From Sphingobacteriales bacterium 50-39 (GTDB taxonomy: Bacteria > Bacteroidota > Bacteroidia > Chitinophagales > Chitinophagaceae), in the NCBI GenBank assembly GCA_001898505.1, contig MKTZ01000004.1:62001-126000 (forward strand): a stretch of DNA of 64,000 bases, read 5' to 3'. The translations under genes were made by a program, and so were the position numbers. Position 1 is the first letter of the stretch. The number at the start of each line of letters is the position of its first letter. Below the pieces are notes generated by a model that worked only from the letters and a program-made list of their open reading frames with translations, made no database searches and was not told the origin of the DNA. Below are positions 1-9,800 of the stretch, one piece after another.

Positions 1-522
1 ACAGAGCCGGAAGGCTATTTCCCCACAAAGCTCTTCCCGCAGTCATGGACGCAATTGGTCATGGAACATATTAAAGGCCCCTGTATGACCAGTGGACGCG
101 GGGGCACCACCATCAAAGAGCTGACTGAGCGGATCAGGAATGAATTGCCTTATATAAAGGCGAAATATGTGATGGTGACCATCGGGACGAATGGCGGCAA
201 CACCGAAGACAACCTGGGGGAACTTGTCGAATATATCCTTGCCAATGGATCGGTGCCCATATTGAATAATATACCGAGCAACGAAAGTGGCACACAGGTG
301 GCAATAAATGCGATGATTGAAAAAGTGCGGCAAAGGTATAAAATAAACGGGTGCCGGTTTGACCTGGCTACGTCTGTCAATGGTGATGGTAAGATCGTGG
401 ATACGACCATGATGTGGTTTGAGGATTATGATTGGGGTAAGATCTATCACCATCCAAATGCAAAGGGGGCTTTACAGATGTATAACAGGACACTGATGGA
501 TGTGCCGGAAATTTACGAATAG
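1..522 (+). CDS. SGNH/GDSL-type hydrolase, 5'-truncated by window edge
   Basis: The reading frame is open from base 1, so the N-terminus and the GDS nucleophile block lie outside the window. What remains has an IGTNGG block (like the G-x-N-D block III of SGNH hydrolases, here without the Asp) and a C-terminal HHPNAKGA segment that fits block V, where the catalytic His sits. SGNH enzymes of this kind are usually esterases that deacetylate glycans or are carbohydrate-binding relatives. The gene points toward the convergent GntR regulator, 15 bases away. An esterase next to a rhamnosidase locus would fit pectin side-chain deacetylation, but that is inference. An apparent TTG start at 55 is only an internal codon. 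Confidence 0.7.
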   Translation, partial: TEPEGYFPTKLFPQSWTQLVMEHIKGPCMTSGRGGTTIKELTERIRNELPYIKAKYVMVTIGTNGGNTEDNLGELVEYILANGSVPILNNIPSNESGTQVAINAMIEKVRQRYKINGCRFDLATSVNGDGKIVDTTMMWFEDYDWGKIYHHPNAKGALQMYNRTLMDVPEIYE

Positions 523-537
523 GCAGCACCGGACATA

Positions 538-1569
538 CTAAAGCGAGGGCCTGAGCGTAAGCCGGAATGGGACCTTCGCCCTCTCCGTCGAGCCGGAAAG
601 TATGACATTCGCCGTCATGACCCCCATTTCATAAAAGTCGGAAGAGATGGTAGTGATCCCCTGATGCACCACTCTTTTTATAGGGGTCTCGTTATAGGAA
701 ATAATACCTACCTGTTGCCCAATCTCCAATGGTGTGGCTCTTATTTTCTCTATCAATGTTACAAGATCGTCCTCGATCATATTGATATAAACATCTCCCT
801 CGCATATTTCTTCCTGTTCTATGTCATGGATGATCTTGTATTGAAAGGCATTGTCCTGGCAGAAATGTGTGAACCCTTTTCGTATTTCCTTAGGATAATA
901 GCTGTTGTCCGGGAAAATAAGTTTTAAGGTCCGGTAGCGTACCAGCTTATCGATGCCGTCCTGCAGCCCCTGGTAGATATCCTTTTCCGCATCGATGTAC
1001 ACGGCTCCGTATTGTCCGGTTACCTTCGGGAGCAGCTTATCCAGCAATATCAGCTTGTCTTTAGGTATCATATTGATGATCTCGTGTGCAGTTTCTCCTC
1101 CTTCGTAGAAGTGCGGAATGATCACATAATGCGTATAGTTTTCCTTATTGCCCGCCAACAGGCTTTTAAAAAAATGAAAATCGTTGTTGTAAATGTAAAA
1201 ATCGATACGGGCCTGGTTGCCCAATTCCTTCACCAACGCATCGTAGATATTCTTTTTGGGTATGCTCAGCTTGTTGAATAGGAGAAAAACACTGAGGGGT
1301 CTCCGGAATTCCGTGCTTTCGATAAAATAGCCCCTGCGGGGAACGGCATTGATCACACCCAGCTGCCTTAGGTGCTTATAACCTCTTTCGACAGTGTCTC
1401 TTGCTATGTCCAGCTCGATGCTGAGCTCATTGATGGACGGCATATTGTCGCCGGCCTGTATGGTCCCTTTTTCTATTTCCTTTAATACTGCATTGACGAT
1501 CTGTAAATATTTCGATGTGCTGGAGTAAGGATCGACATTGATCAAATGGAGGATCTTTCCCTTTTTCAT
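538..1569 (-). CDS. GntR-family transcriptional regulator with periplasmic-binding-like effector domain
   Basis: This is a 343-residue protein. Residues about 15-80 form a GntR-type winged helix-turn-helix (YLQIVNAVLKEIEKG, then AGDNMPSINELS, then LGVINAVPRRGYFI). The rest resembles the LacI/periplasmic-binding-protein fold that binds a sugar effector, ending in PFRLTLRPSL. GntR-plus-PBP proteins are common local sugar regulators in Bacteroidota. It is divergent from the aldolase/isomerase/rhamnosidase genes, with about 160 bases between them, so it probably controls that operon and itself in response to the released sugar. The ligand (L-rhamnose, rhamnulose or another deoxysugar) cannot be read from sequence. 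Confidence 0.85.
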   Translation of the reverse strand: MKKGKILHLINVDPYSSTSKYLQIVNAVLKEIEKGTIQAGDNMPSINELSIELDIARDTVERGYKHLRQLGVINAVPRRGYFIESTEFRRPLSVFLLFNKLSIPKKNIYDALVKELGNQARIDFYIYNNDFHFFKSLLAGNKENYTHYVIIPHFYEGGETAHEIINMIPKDKLILLDKLLPKVTGQYGAVYIDAEKDIYQGLQDGIDKLVRYRTLKLIFPDNSYYPKEIRKGFTHFCQDNAFQYKIIHDIEQEEICEGDVYINMIEDDLVTLIEKIRATPLEIGQQVGIISYNETPIKRVVHQGITTISSDFYEMGVMTANVILSGSTERAKVPFRLTLRPSL

Positions 1570-1687
1570 GGCGGCTACTAGTCAGTTATGAAAAGGAAAA
1601 TTAACATTTATAATTCAAATAAAAACGCTTTTAATAATAAGTTCGCGAGTCAGGTCAAAACAGGACAGGAATGCTGGTATGCAATGG

Positions 1688-1695
1688 TACATTTG
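1688..1695 (+). promoter_or_regulatory. Candidate -7 box (TAnnTTTG) for the aldolase operon
   Basis: TACATTTG matches the Bacteroidota -7 consensus TAnnTTTG. No good -33 TTTG is seen at the usual spacing. If used, transcription would begin near 1702. That argues against the upstream start codon at 1679 and for one at 1730 or 1757. The divergent region 1570-1729 is AT-rich and would also hold the GntR promoter and operator, which I cannot pinpoint. Confidence 0.35.
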
Positions 1696-1729
1696 GAGGG
1701 TTGAGAAATTAAACCATCTTAAACCATTT

Positions 1730-3055
1730 ATGCCTAGCTTGCTGAATACAAAAATGATGCATCCCAGAGAGCAGATCACACTAGTAATGCAACGAATCTA
1801 TGAAAGAGTGCTGACGACCACCTCCGGAGGCAACCTATCCATTCTGGATGACGAAGGGAATATCTGGATCACTCCCGCCGGCGTCGATAAAGGGCTGCTG
1901 AAACCGTCCGATATTGTCTGTGTAAAAAAAGACGGGGCCATCATCGGCGCCCACAAGCCTTCTTCGGAGTACCCCTTCCACCTCGCTATATATAATGAAA
2001 GGCCCGATATAAAAGCCATCGTACATGCCCATCCACCCGGCATGGTGGCATTTAGCATCGTAAGGAAAACGCCGGACACAAGGATCCTGCCACAGACGTA
2101 TTTCCTGTGCGGTAAAATAGGTTATGCACCCTATGCATTGCCGGGTACGGAAGCGCTGGGGCAAAGTATCGCCGGCGAATTCAGAAAAGGAGCGTCTGTC
2201 GTGATCATGGAAAATCATGGTACTGTCATCGGTGGGCAAAATATCTCCGATGCGTATCAGAAATTCGAGTCGATGGAGATCAGTGCAAGATCCATATTAT
2301 ATGCCAATAGCATCGCCCGGCCGGTGTATCTGTCCGATGAAGAACTGGATGCCTATTCGGCGCAGCTCCGGACTGTCCTACCTGAACAGGGCGCCCCGGC
2401 TCATTATCCTGCTGCCGAGAGAGAAAGGCGATCCGAGGTGGCCAAAATCGTAAGACGTGCGTGCAAACAGGGACTCATGCTGGGTGCATATGGGTCCGTC
2501 TCAGCAAGATGGGGAAATAATGATTTTATCATTACTCCGGACGGTATTTCAAAATGGGACCTCACGCTGGAGGATCTTGTACAGGTGAAGGATGGGAAAA
2601 GCGAAAAAGGGAAGACGCCCGACGGGACTGTTCTCCTGCATCAGGCTATTTACGAAAAGCATAGACATGTAAATGCCATCATTCTTACCCAGCCGCCTTA
2701 TCTGACCTCCTTTGCCGTCACCGGCGCCGACTTTAATGTCAGGACCATCCCGGAGACCTGGATATACCTGCAGGATGTGCAGATGGCCGAGTTCGGTGAT
2801 CAATTTGCCGGACAAGAGAAAATAACGGGCATCCTTTCCCAGGATACGCCCGTCGTAATCGTAAAGAATGAAGGGGTCATCGTCACCGGCAACAAGCTTT
2901 TACAAGCTTTCGATTATTTGGAAGTTGCCGAATTCAGCGCCAAATCGCTGGTGCTGTCCGCATCCCTTGGCAAAATGGTGCCGATCGGCGACGATCAGGT
3001 GGAAGAGCTTGGGAGGGTAATGAGCCGCTGGAAAAACTATGAATGGAAAATGTAA
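1730..3055 (+). CDS. Tandem class II aldolase/adducin-domain protein
   Basis: This protein has two consecutive class II aldolase (FucA/RhaD/AraD) domains. The first, at about residues 10-210, keeps the zinc ligands: HAHPPG gives the H-x-H pair, ENHGT the third His, and SSEYPFH the catalytic-Glu region. The second, at about residues 230-430, has LTQPPY and KNEGV at the same places, so the zinc ligands are gone. Family enzymes split a ketose-1-phosphate into DHAP and lactaldehyde, or act as epimerases. With the adjacent isomerase and downstream FGGY kinase, L-rhamnulose-1-phosphate or a related deoxyketose phosphate is the likely substrate. In-frame starts also exist at 1679 and 1757. The gene lies 9 bases before the isomerase and is probably in its operon. 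Confidence 0.85.
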   Translation: MPSLLNTKMMHPREQITLVMQRIYERVLTTTSGGNLSILDDEGNIWITPAGVDKGLLKPSDIVCVKKDGAIIGAHKPSSEYPFHLAIYNERPDIKAIVHAHPPGMVAFSIVRKTPDTRILPQTYFLCGKIGYAPYALPGTEALGQSIAGEFRKGASVVIMENHGTVIGGQNISDAYQKFESMEISARSILYANSIARPVYLSDEELDAYSAQLRTVLPEQGAPAHYPAAERERRSEVAKIVRRACKQGLMLGAYGSVSARWGNNDFIITPDGISKWDLTLEDLVQVKDGKSEKGKTPDGTVLLHQAIYEKHRHVNAIILTQPPYLTSFAVTGADFNVRTIPETWIYLQDVQMAEFGDQFAGQEKITGILSQDTPVVIVKNEGVIVTGNKLLQAFDYLEVAEFSAKSLVLSASLGKMVPIGDDQVEELGRVMSRWKNYEWKM

Positions 3056-3064
3056 ATTGCTGCC

Positions 3065-4036
3065 ATGAAAAATAAATATGCTATCATATTGGGGAACCTG
3101 GGTAATACCCGCGACCGGTTTTGCCCCGGGTACAAAGTAAATCCGAGTTCGGAAGAAATGCTGAAAATGGCATTGCAGCGCATGCCGCATATACAGGGTA
3201 TAGAGCTGGTGGGTACCTGGGACATTCGTCCGGACAATGTAAAGGATATGAAAAAACGCCTGGATGACGCGGGTGTTGCTTGTGTCAGCATTATACCCGA
3301 TACTTTCGCCAATCCACGGTTTGGCAGAGGCAGCATCACCAGCATCGATGCCGAGGTGCGTAAAGAGGCGTTGGCCTATCTGCGTCAAATGAGCGAGGTC
3401 GCACTGGAAATGGATTGCGGTATCGTGAATCTCTGGCTTGGGCAGGATGGGTATGATTATCTGTTGACCACGGACTATGACCAGGAGCGTGATTGGCTCA
3501 CCGAAAGTACAAAAGCCCTGGCCACGGAGTTCCCAACGCTGCGTTATGCGTTGGAATATAAACCCAAAGAGCCCCGTAATTTTTCCTACCATGCCCGTAT
3601 GGCCGACACTATTCTGGCAGCAAAAGAGACGGGCTGCAGCAATGTGGGTATCACCATCGACACGGGGCACAGCTTTTATGCGGGCGAGAATGTTGCCGAA
3701 GCAGTGGTGCTGGCAAAAAGGGCGGGCAACCTGCTGTTCCATATGCACTTTAACGACAATCACGGCCATTGGGACGACGACATGATCGTAAGCAGTGTGC
3801 ATTTCACCTGCTATGTGGAGCTTTTGTTCTGGCTCCGGAAGACAGGGTATGACGGCTGGCTCTCTATGGACCAGTATCCTTATCGCGAGGACGCTGTGGA
3901 CGCCATCTCCGAGAGCATCCTGTGGGTGAAGAAATATGAGCAGATCGTAGACGCTTACTACCAGGAGATAGATGCGCTCATCAAAGAGAACGATGCGGTG
4001 AAGACGTCCCGGTTTCTCCGGAAACTGATAGCCTGA
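3065..4036 (+). CDS. Sugar phosphate isomerase/epimerase-family TIM-barrel protein
   Basis: This is a 323-residue cytosolic protein of the xylose-isomerase-like TIM-barrel superfamily (AP_endonuc_2 fold). Likely metal ligands are Glu in LEYKPKEP (about residue 162), Asp in IDTGHS (about 198) and His/Asp in HMHFNDNHGHWDDD (about 226-238). The family holds ketose/aldose isomerases and epimerases. Between an aldolase and rhamnosidases, and with an FGGY kinase downstream, it is best read as the aldose-ketose isomerase step (L-rhamnose or a related deoxysugar). That specificity is inferred from context only; there is no separate RhaA-type isomerase in the window. Confidence 0.8.
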   Translation: MKNKYAIILGNLGNTRDRFCPGYKVNPSSEEMLKMALQRMPHIQGIELVGTWDIRPDNVKDMKKRLDDAGVACVSIIPDTFANPRFGRGSITSIDAEVRKEALAYLRQMSEVALEMDCGIVNLWLGQDGYDYLLTTDYDQERDWLTESTKALATEFPTLRYALEYKPKEPRNFSYHARMADTILAAKETGCSNVGITIDTGHSFYAGENVAEAVVLAKRAGNLLFHMHFNDNHGHWDDDMIVSSVHFTCYVELLFWLRKTGYDGWLSMDQYPYREDAVDAISESILWVKKYEQIVDAYYQEIDALIKENDAVKTSRFLRKLIA

Positions 4037-4047
4037 CGGAAATCCTT

Positions 4048-4089
4048 CAGAACGGGCCGGAGGCCCCTTGTCCGAAGGACAGACATTAA
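4048..4089 (+). repeat. Double-hairpin dispersed repeat, copy A
   Basis: This is the first of four related elements. Hairpin 1 has the stem GGGCC/GGCCC around GGA. Hairpin 2 has TGTCC/GGACA around GAA. The tail AGACATTA is shared with copies C and D. It fills the gap between the isomerase gene and the GH78 start at 4105. Compared with copy D, GG/CC in stem 1 is replaced by AA/TT, so pairing is kept while sequence changes. Function unknown; it could be an RNA leader, an attenuator or a REP-like element. Confidence 0.7.
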
Positions 4090-4104
4090 CACAAAACTCC
4101 CGAC

Positions 4105-6825
4105 ATGACCGATTGCATTTTCCATAACAAGATATATAGCATAGCCTTTGTCTTTTTAATTTTTTTGAGCTGTCCGGCCTTTGCTTATCCCGATCACAGC
4201 ACAGCTCGTTCTTCCAATGAAATAATGTCGCTGCAATGCGACAATGCCGTCGATCCGCTGGGTATCGACAACCGCACTCCCGAGTTCAGCTGGCAAGCGC
4301 GATCGGGTATGCGCAACTTCCGTCAGACGGCTTACCAGATAATAGTGGCCGACGCGCCGGAAAGGCTGGAAAGAGGAGTGGGCAATATCTGGAACAGTGG
4401 GAAGATATCTTCTGGCCAGTCGGCCGGGATCGTTTACAAAGGCATTCCCCTTGTCAGCCGAAAAGCATATTATTGGAAAGTGCTGGTATGGAGTACCGGA
4501 CAGCCCTCGCCCGTCAGGAGTGCGACGGCCCGTTTTGAAACGGCCCTGCTGCAGGAGTCCGACTGGAGCGGTGATTGGGTAGGATTTCCATCCGGCTGGA
4601 TAGGGAAAGTGCATTATTTCAGACGGGTGTTCTCTTTTCAAAAAGAGGTGGTCAAAGCAAGGGCTTATGTCGCGGGCATCGGGTACAGTGAAATGCAGCT
4701 CAATGGCAAGAAAGTGGGGGACCGGGTGCTTGATCCAGCTACAAGCAATTATAGCAAAACAGTTTATTATTCCACCTATGATATCAAAGATTTTTTGCGT
4801 AAAGAAAATGTGATGGTCGTTGCGGTGGCGCCCGGCTGGTACGGCATGCCCAAACTTCGGATGCAGATGGAATTCTATTTCGCCGACGGCACGATGGAGA
4901 CCATCAATTCCTCTTCCATCCGGAATGTCATGCTGGGGCCCGTCATTTCTGCCGGGATACTGGACGGCGAAGTGTATGATGCCCGGCTGGAGAAGCCGGA
5001 ATGGCTCCTGCCTTCGGACTCTATCATCAAGGAGCTCCCAGGTCCGGTATGGGCAGTAGCCCCGATTGTAGATGCGCCAGGAGGTAAAATGGCCGCACAG
5101 CAGCTGGAACCTATCCGGGTCGTCGATGCATTCGCCCCCGTGGTCATCAGGGAGCCGCGACCCGGCGTATTTGTTGTGGATGCCGGTCAGAACATGGCCG
5201 GTTGGGCCGCTATAAAGGTCAGAGGTAGTAAGGGCAGCCGCATTACCCTTCGTTTTGCAGAAACACTATATACCAATGGCACCGTCAACCAGGAGAACCT
5301 GCGCTCGGCAGCCGCCACAGACGTATATGTCCTTAAAGGAGAAGGCGAAGAACAATGGGAGCCGAGATTTACCTATCATGGCTTCCGTTATATCCAGGTG
5401 GAAGGCTGGCAGGGGAAACCCACCGTCGATGATTTTGTGATAAAAAAAGTACGCTCGGATGTAGCGCCGGCAGGAAAGTTTACTTGCAGCAACGACCTCC
5501 TCAACCGTATCAACCAAATGGTACAACGGACGGAAGCCAGTAACCTGCACAGCATTCCCACCGACTGTCCGCAACGGGATGAAAGAATGGGCTGGCTCAA
5601 CGATCTCACGGTGAGAATAGAGCAGGCCTTATACAACTTCCAATTACACCGGCTGTATGAGAAATTCATCCGGGACATTGATGATACACAAGGCGAAAAT
5701 GGTGAAATAGCGGATACGGCCCCGTATAAATATGGCGGGAAACCTGCCGACCCGGTGTGTGCCAGTTTTTTGCTGCTGGCGCTGAAGAGCTATGAATACT
5801 ATGGCAACATCGGGATCATCCAGCGAAACTATCCGCAGATGAAGGCCTGGGTAGACTATCTTACCACCCGCACTAAAAATGGTATTGTAGATTACAGCTA
5901 TTATGGGGATTGGGCGCCCCCCGCGGAGTTTGGGCAAAAAGAACAGGGTTATGGCGCCATCTCCCTCCATACACCGGGAGAATTGATGTCCACCGGATAT
6001 TTGTATTACAGCGCAAAGGTACTGTCGCAGCTTGCCGGCGCGATCGGTAATGCGGACGACGAGAAAAAATACGAGGACCTGGCTGCCCGTACGATGAGGG
6101 CATTCAATGATAAATACTGGGACGAAGAAAAAGGAGGTTATGGGACCAATAATCAATCCTGCAATTCATTTGCCGTTTTCCTGGGAGCTCCCGGTAAAGA
6201 AAGGCTGCCCAGGGTGATCGCCAACCTGGTGAGGGATGTAAAGGGGCATAACTACCACCTGACGACAGGGAATCTATGCACTAAATATCTCTTGGAGGCG
6301 CTTACAGAAAATGGAGAGACCGAAACAGCGTATAAGATCGCTACCCAGGTGACCTATCCCAGTTGGGGATATATGCTGGCCGAAGGCGCCACGACCTTAT
6401 GGGAACGTTGGGAATATGCCACCGGGGGATCCATGAACTCCCACAACCATCCCATGATGGGATCTGTAGGTTCATGGTTGTATAAATATTTATTAGGTAT
6501 TATACCGGATGCCGGGTACCCGGGTTTTGAAAGATTTGTGCTGCGCCCATATATTCCCGAAGATCTGCAATATGCAGATGGCTCTTACCAATCCGTCAAA
6601 GGGGAAATACGTTCTTCCTGGAGAAAAAAGAAGGGGACGCTGGAGTATCAGGTGAGCGTGCCCGCCAATTCAATTGCAACGGTATATATCCCTACAAAAG
6701 ACGTCCGATCCATAATGGAAGGCGGCCGGCGCATCACAAAAGATTGCAAGTTTCTGCGCATGGAAGGACTGGCTGCAGTATACGAAATAGGCTCCGGGGA
6801 TTATCAGTTCACCTCAAAATGGTAG
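4105..6825 (+). CDS. GH78 alpha-L-rhamnosidase, secreted
   Basis: This is a 906-residue glycoside hydrolase family 78 enzyme, which releases terminal alpha-L-rhamnose from pectic glycans or glycosides by inversion. An N-terminal hydrophobic segment (IAFVFLIFLSCPAFA) is a signal peptide. The domain order is N-terminal Ig-like fibronectin region, the Bac_rhamnosid_N beta-domain, a concanavalin-like domain, the (alpha/alpha)6 catalytic barrel and a C-terminal beta-sandwich. The catalytic acid is in TDCPQRDERMGW (about residue 491) and the general base in ATTLWERW (about 763). Length is typical. It is followed after 4 bases by a second GH78-containing gene, so the two are co-transcribed. Confidence 0.93.
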   Translation: MTDCIFHNKIYSIAFVFLIFLSCPAFAYPDHSTARSSNEIMSLQCDNAVDPLGIDNRTPEFSWQARSGMRNFRQTAYQIIVADAPERLERGVGNIWNSGKISSGQSAGIVYKGIPLVSRKAYYWKVLVWSTGQPSPVRSATARFETALLQESDWSGDWVGFPSGWIGKVHYFRRVFSFQKEVVKARAYVAGIGYSEMQLNGKKVGDRVLDPATSNYSKTVYYSTYDIKDFLRKENVMVVAVAPGWYGMPKLRMQMEFYFADGTMETINSSSIRNVMLGPVISAGILDGEVYDARLEKPEWLLPSDSIIKELPGPVWAVAPIVDAPGGKMAAQQLEPIRVVDAFAPVVIREPRPGVFVVDAGQNMAGWAAIKVRGSKGSRITLRFAETLYTNGTVNQENLRSAAATDVYVLKGEGEEQWEPRFTYHGFRYIQVEGWQGKPTVDDFVIKKVRSDVAPAGKFTCSNDLLNRINQMVQRTEASNLHSIPTDCPQRDERMGWLNDLTVRIEQALYNFQLHRLYEKFIRDIDDTQGENGEIADTAPYKYGGKPADPVCASFLLLALKSYEYYGNIGIIQRNYPQMKAWVDYLTTRTKNGIVDYSYYGDWAPPAEFGQKEQGYGAISLHTPGELMSTGYLYYSAKVLSQLAGAIGNADDEKKYEDLAARTMRAFNDKYWDEEKGGYGTNNQSCNSFAVFLGAPGKERLPRVIANLVRDVKGHNYHLTTGNLCTKYLLEALTENGETETAYKIATQVTYPSWGYMLAEGATTLWERWEYATGGSMNSHNHPMMGSVGSWLYKYLLGIIPDAGYPGFERFVLRPYIPEDLQYADGSYQSVKGEIRSSWRKKKGTLEYQVSVPANSIATVYIPTKDVRSIMEGGRRITKDCKFLRMEGLAAVYEIGSGDYQFTSKW

Positions 6826-6829
6826 TAGG

Positions 6830-9800
6830 ATGCGATACGCACTTATCGTTCTTTCTCTGTTGCCGGTCATGGTGTTTGCACAAAGCGCGCCGGAGACAGC
6901 GGCTAATAACACACCTGCCCGGACCGTGGGTATCGATCAGTTCGGTAGAAGTTTCGGCCCCATCGGCGGATATAAGCCCCAAAAACAGGTAGGGATCTTT
7001 TATTGGCCCTGGATCGGGCAGCCCTATGCGACGGGAGTATATGACGCCACCGCCATTTCCGCCAGGCCCAATGGACTTAAGCTGCTGTATGATTTCAAGT
7101 ATCTCAACGATAGCATTAGTCCCAACGGGCAGGCCCATTTTTGGGGTGAGCCGATATGGGGATATTATAACTCTGCCGACGAGTGGGTCATACGCCGACA
7201 GATGAAGATGCTTACCACGGCCGGTATCGACTTCATCGTTTTTGATCTTACCAACAGGGTGACCTACCGCAACGTGTACGAAAAAGTGCTGCGTGTCATC
7301 GAGGATCTTATCGCGCAGGGGTGGTCGCCCCCCAAAGTAGTTTTTTATACCCACTCCAGGTCATTCGAGACCGCTGAACAATTGTACCGGGAATTATATA
7401 AACCGGGTTTGTACCCCAAGGCCTGGTATCGAGTGGATGGCAAGCCCATGATCATCGCTTATACAAAAATGGAGGACGACGTGGCCGAAGCTCTTTCCCG
7501 TCGCGACAGCGCCTATAAACCCGTTCCGTATTCCGTGGAGCTGAAGGATTTCTTTTACTTTAAAAAACCGCAATGGCCTTTTGACAATACTTATGAGGAC
7601 GGCTTTCCCTGGGTGGAGTGGAAATATCCCCAGCCCCTGCACGGGAACATCATGAGTGTCACGGTGGCAAGTCATCCCAAGGTGCCCATGTCGCGTTCCA
7701 TTACTTCAGGATGGGTAAACTGGGGCCGTGGATGGGACCCGGCTACGCAGCAGAATAAAAAGGAAGATATCGACAGGGGAGGTTTTTTTCAAAAGCAATG
7801 GGACCATGCGCTGGAAGTGGACCCGGACACCGTCTTTGTCGGTGGATGGAATGAGTGGATAGCGTATAAGCAGCCCTACGGAGATGAATATATGCTGTGC
7901 GATGCCGCCAATAAAGAGTACTCCAGGGATATAGAACCCATGCGTGGCGGCTATGAGGATGCTTTCTATATACAGCTGATCAAAAACATCCGGCAATATA
8001 AAGGCATGCCCGATCTGTCCCCGGGCCATGCTCCCGTCACCATCGATATCAAAAGTGGGATAGATCAGTGGACCAGGGCAACGGCTGTGTACAGGAACAT
8101 AGACGAGAAGGCGGAAGGCCGCGACTATTATGGGGTCACTCAAAAAATAACCTATACCGTACCGCCGCCGGAAAATAGCTTACAGGAAATAAGGGTGGCC
8201 CATGACGCCGGCTATTTTTATTTCCTCATAAAGGCCGGCAGCGATCTTGTAAAGAATGACAGGCCCGGCGGAGCCATCCAGCTGCTCATCGGCAAGGACG
8301 ATCTGGCCATAAAAGGATGGAAGGGGTATGAATATGCTGTAGAACCCGACTACCGTACGGGCAAGGCAACGATCAGCCGTTTGGATGCGGATCATAAAAA
8401 AACGATGGTTGGGAAGGCAGATATCGTCGTGCGAGGAAATATAGTACAGTTTTCCATTCCCCGGCGGACGTTGCAGGCCGGTGCGGCTACGAGACAGATA
8501 TATTTCAAAGCAGCGGACGGCATAGCTCATCCTTCGGACATCATGGATTACTATCTTACGGGCAGCGCCATGCCCATGGGGAGGTTGAGCTATGTATATC
8601 GTCTCACCGGCGGCGCGGCTGCATCGCAGGTATATGCGCTTACGGTGGAGGGAAGGGATAGTTTGCTGGGTTCCGATGTCTCGCGTCCCCGTTTTAGCTG
8701 GAAGATACGTTCGGATGCCCGTAACCTGCGCCAATTGGCCTACCGGTTGTTGGTAGCTTCCAGTAAGACAGCGCTGGCAAAGGATGAAGCCGACATCTGG
8801 GACAGCGGCAAGATAGGGTCGGATGCATCTTTGGACATCGTTTACAACGGCAAGCCGCTGGTCGCTCATCGCGCTTATTATTGGAAGGTGAAGATCTGGA
8901 CCAGCAGCGGGGAGGAAGTAACGAGCCCAACGGCATATTGGAGTACGGGATTCCTACAGCCCTCCGGGTGGCATGCCAAATGGATAGGCTTGAATAGTTT
9001 TAATGCATACGATCAGCCGGACAGCACGTTTACCCGTCTGGCGGCCAGACATCTTCGCAAGGAATTTTCCGCGGATAAAAAGATCAGCTCCGCAACAGCT
9101 TATATCAGCGGCATGGGCTTGTATGAACTTTACCTCAACGGAAAAAAGGTAGGAGTGGATGTATTGGCGCCTACCGTATCGGAATATGACAAAAAGGTAT
9201 ATTATAACACCTATGATGTTGCCGGGTACTTGCAGCCGGGTGCCAATTGTATAGGGGTCATAGTTGGCAACGGCCGTTTTTTCGGCATGCGCAATTATCA
9301 CGGCAAACCTGACCCGCTCACCGGCATACCACAACGCGGCTACGGGTTACCTAAGGTGTTATTACAGGTGCGCCTACAATACACGGATGGATCGGTGGCC
9401 TGGGTCAACTCGGATGAAAGCTGGAAGGTTACGGGCAACGGGCCCATAGTATCGAACAGCGAATTTGACGGAGAAGAATACGATGCCAACAAGGAGCTCA
9501 CCGGTTGGAATAACCCGGGCTATGACGATCGGGGGTGGAAAACGGTCCAGCCGATGCCGTCCGGCAATGCGCGGGTCGCAGCCCAGCCCAATGAGAATAT
9601 CCGTGTCAGGGAGGTGCTACACCCTATATCCGTACACACGACTTCCCGTGGGTCTTATATTTTGGATATGGGCCAGAATATGGTGGGCTGGCTTGCCATC
9701 AAGGTAAAAGGGCAGAAAGGGGATACCATCCGGATGCGTTTTGCAGAAACGATGAAGGGGAAGGACTCTCTCTATCTCGCCAATATGCGGAACGCCCGTG

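Noticed and set aside
2900-3802. 300-codon minus-strand open frame
   Set aside because: It is antisense to the aldolase end and TIM-barrel isomerase, both well supported.
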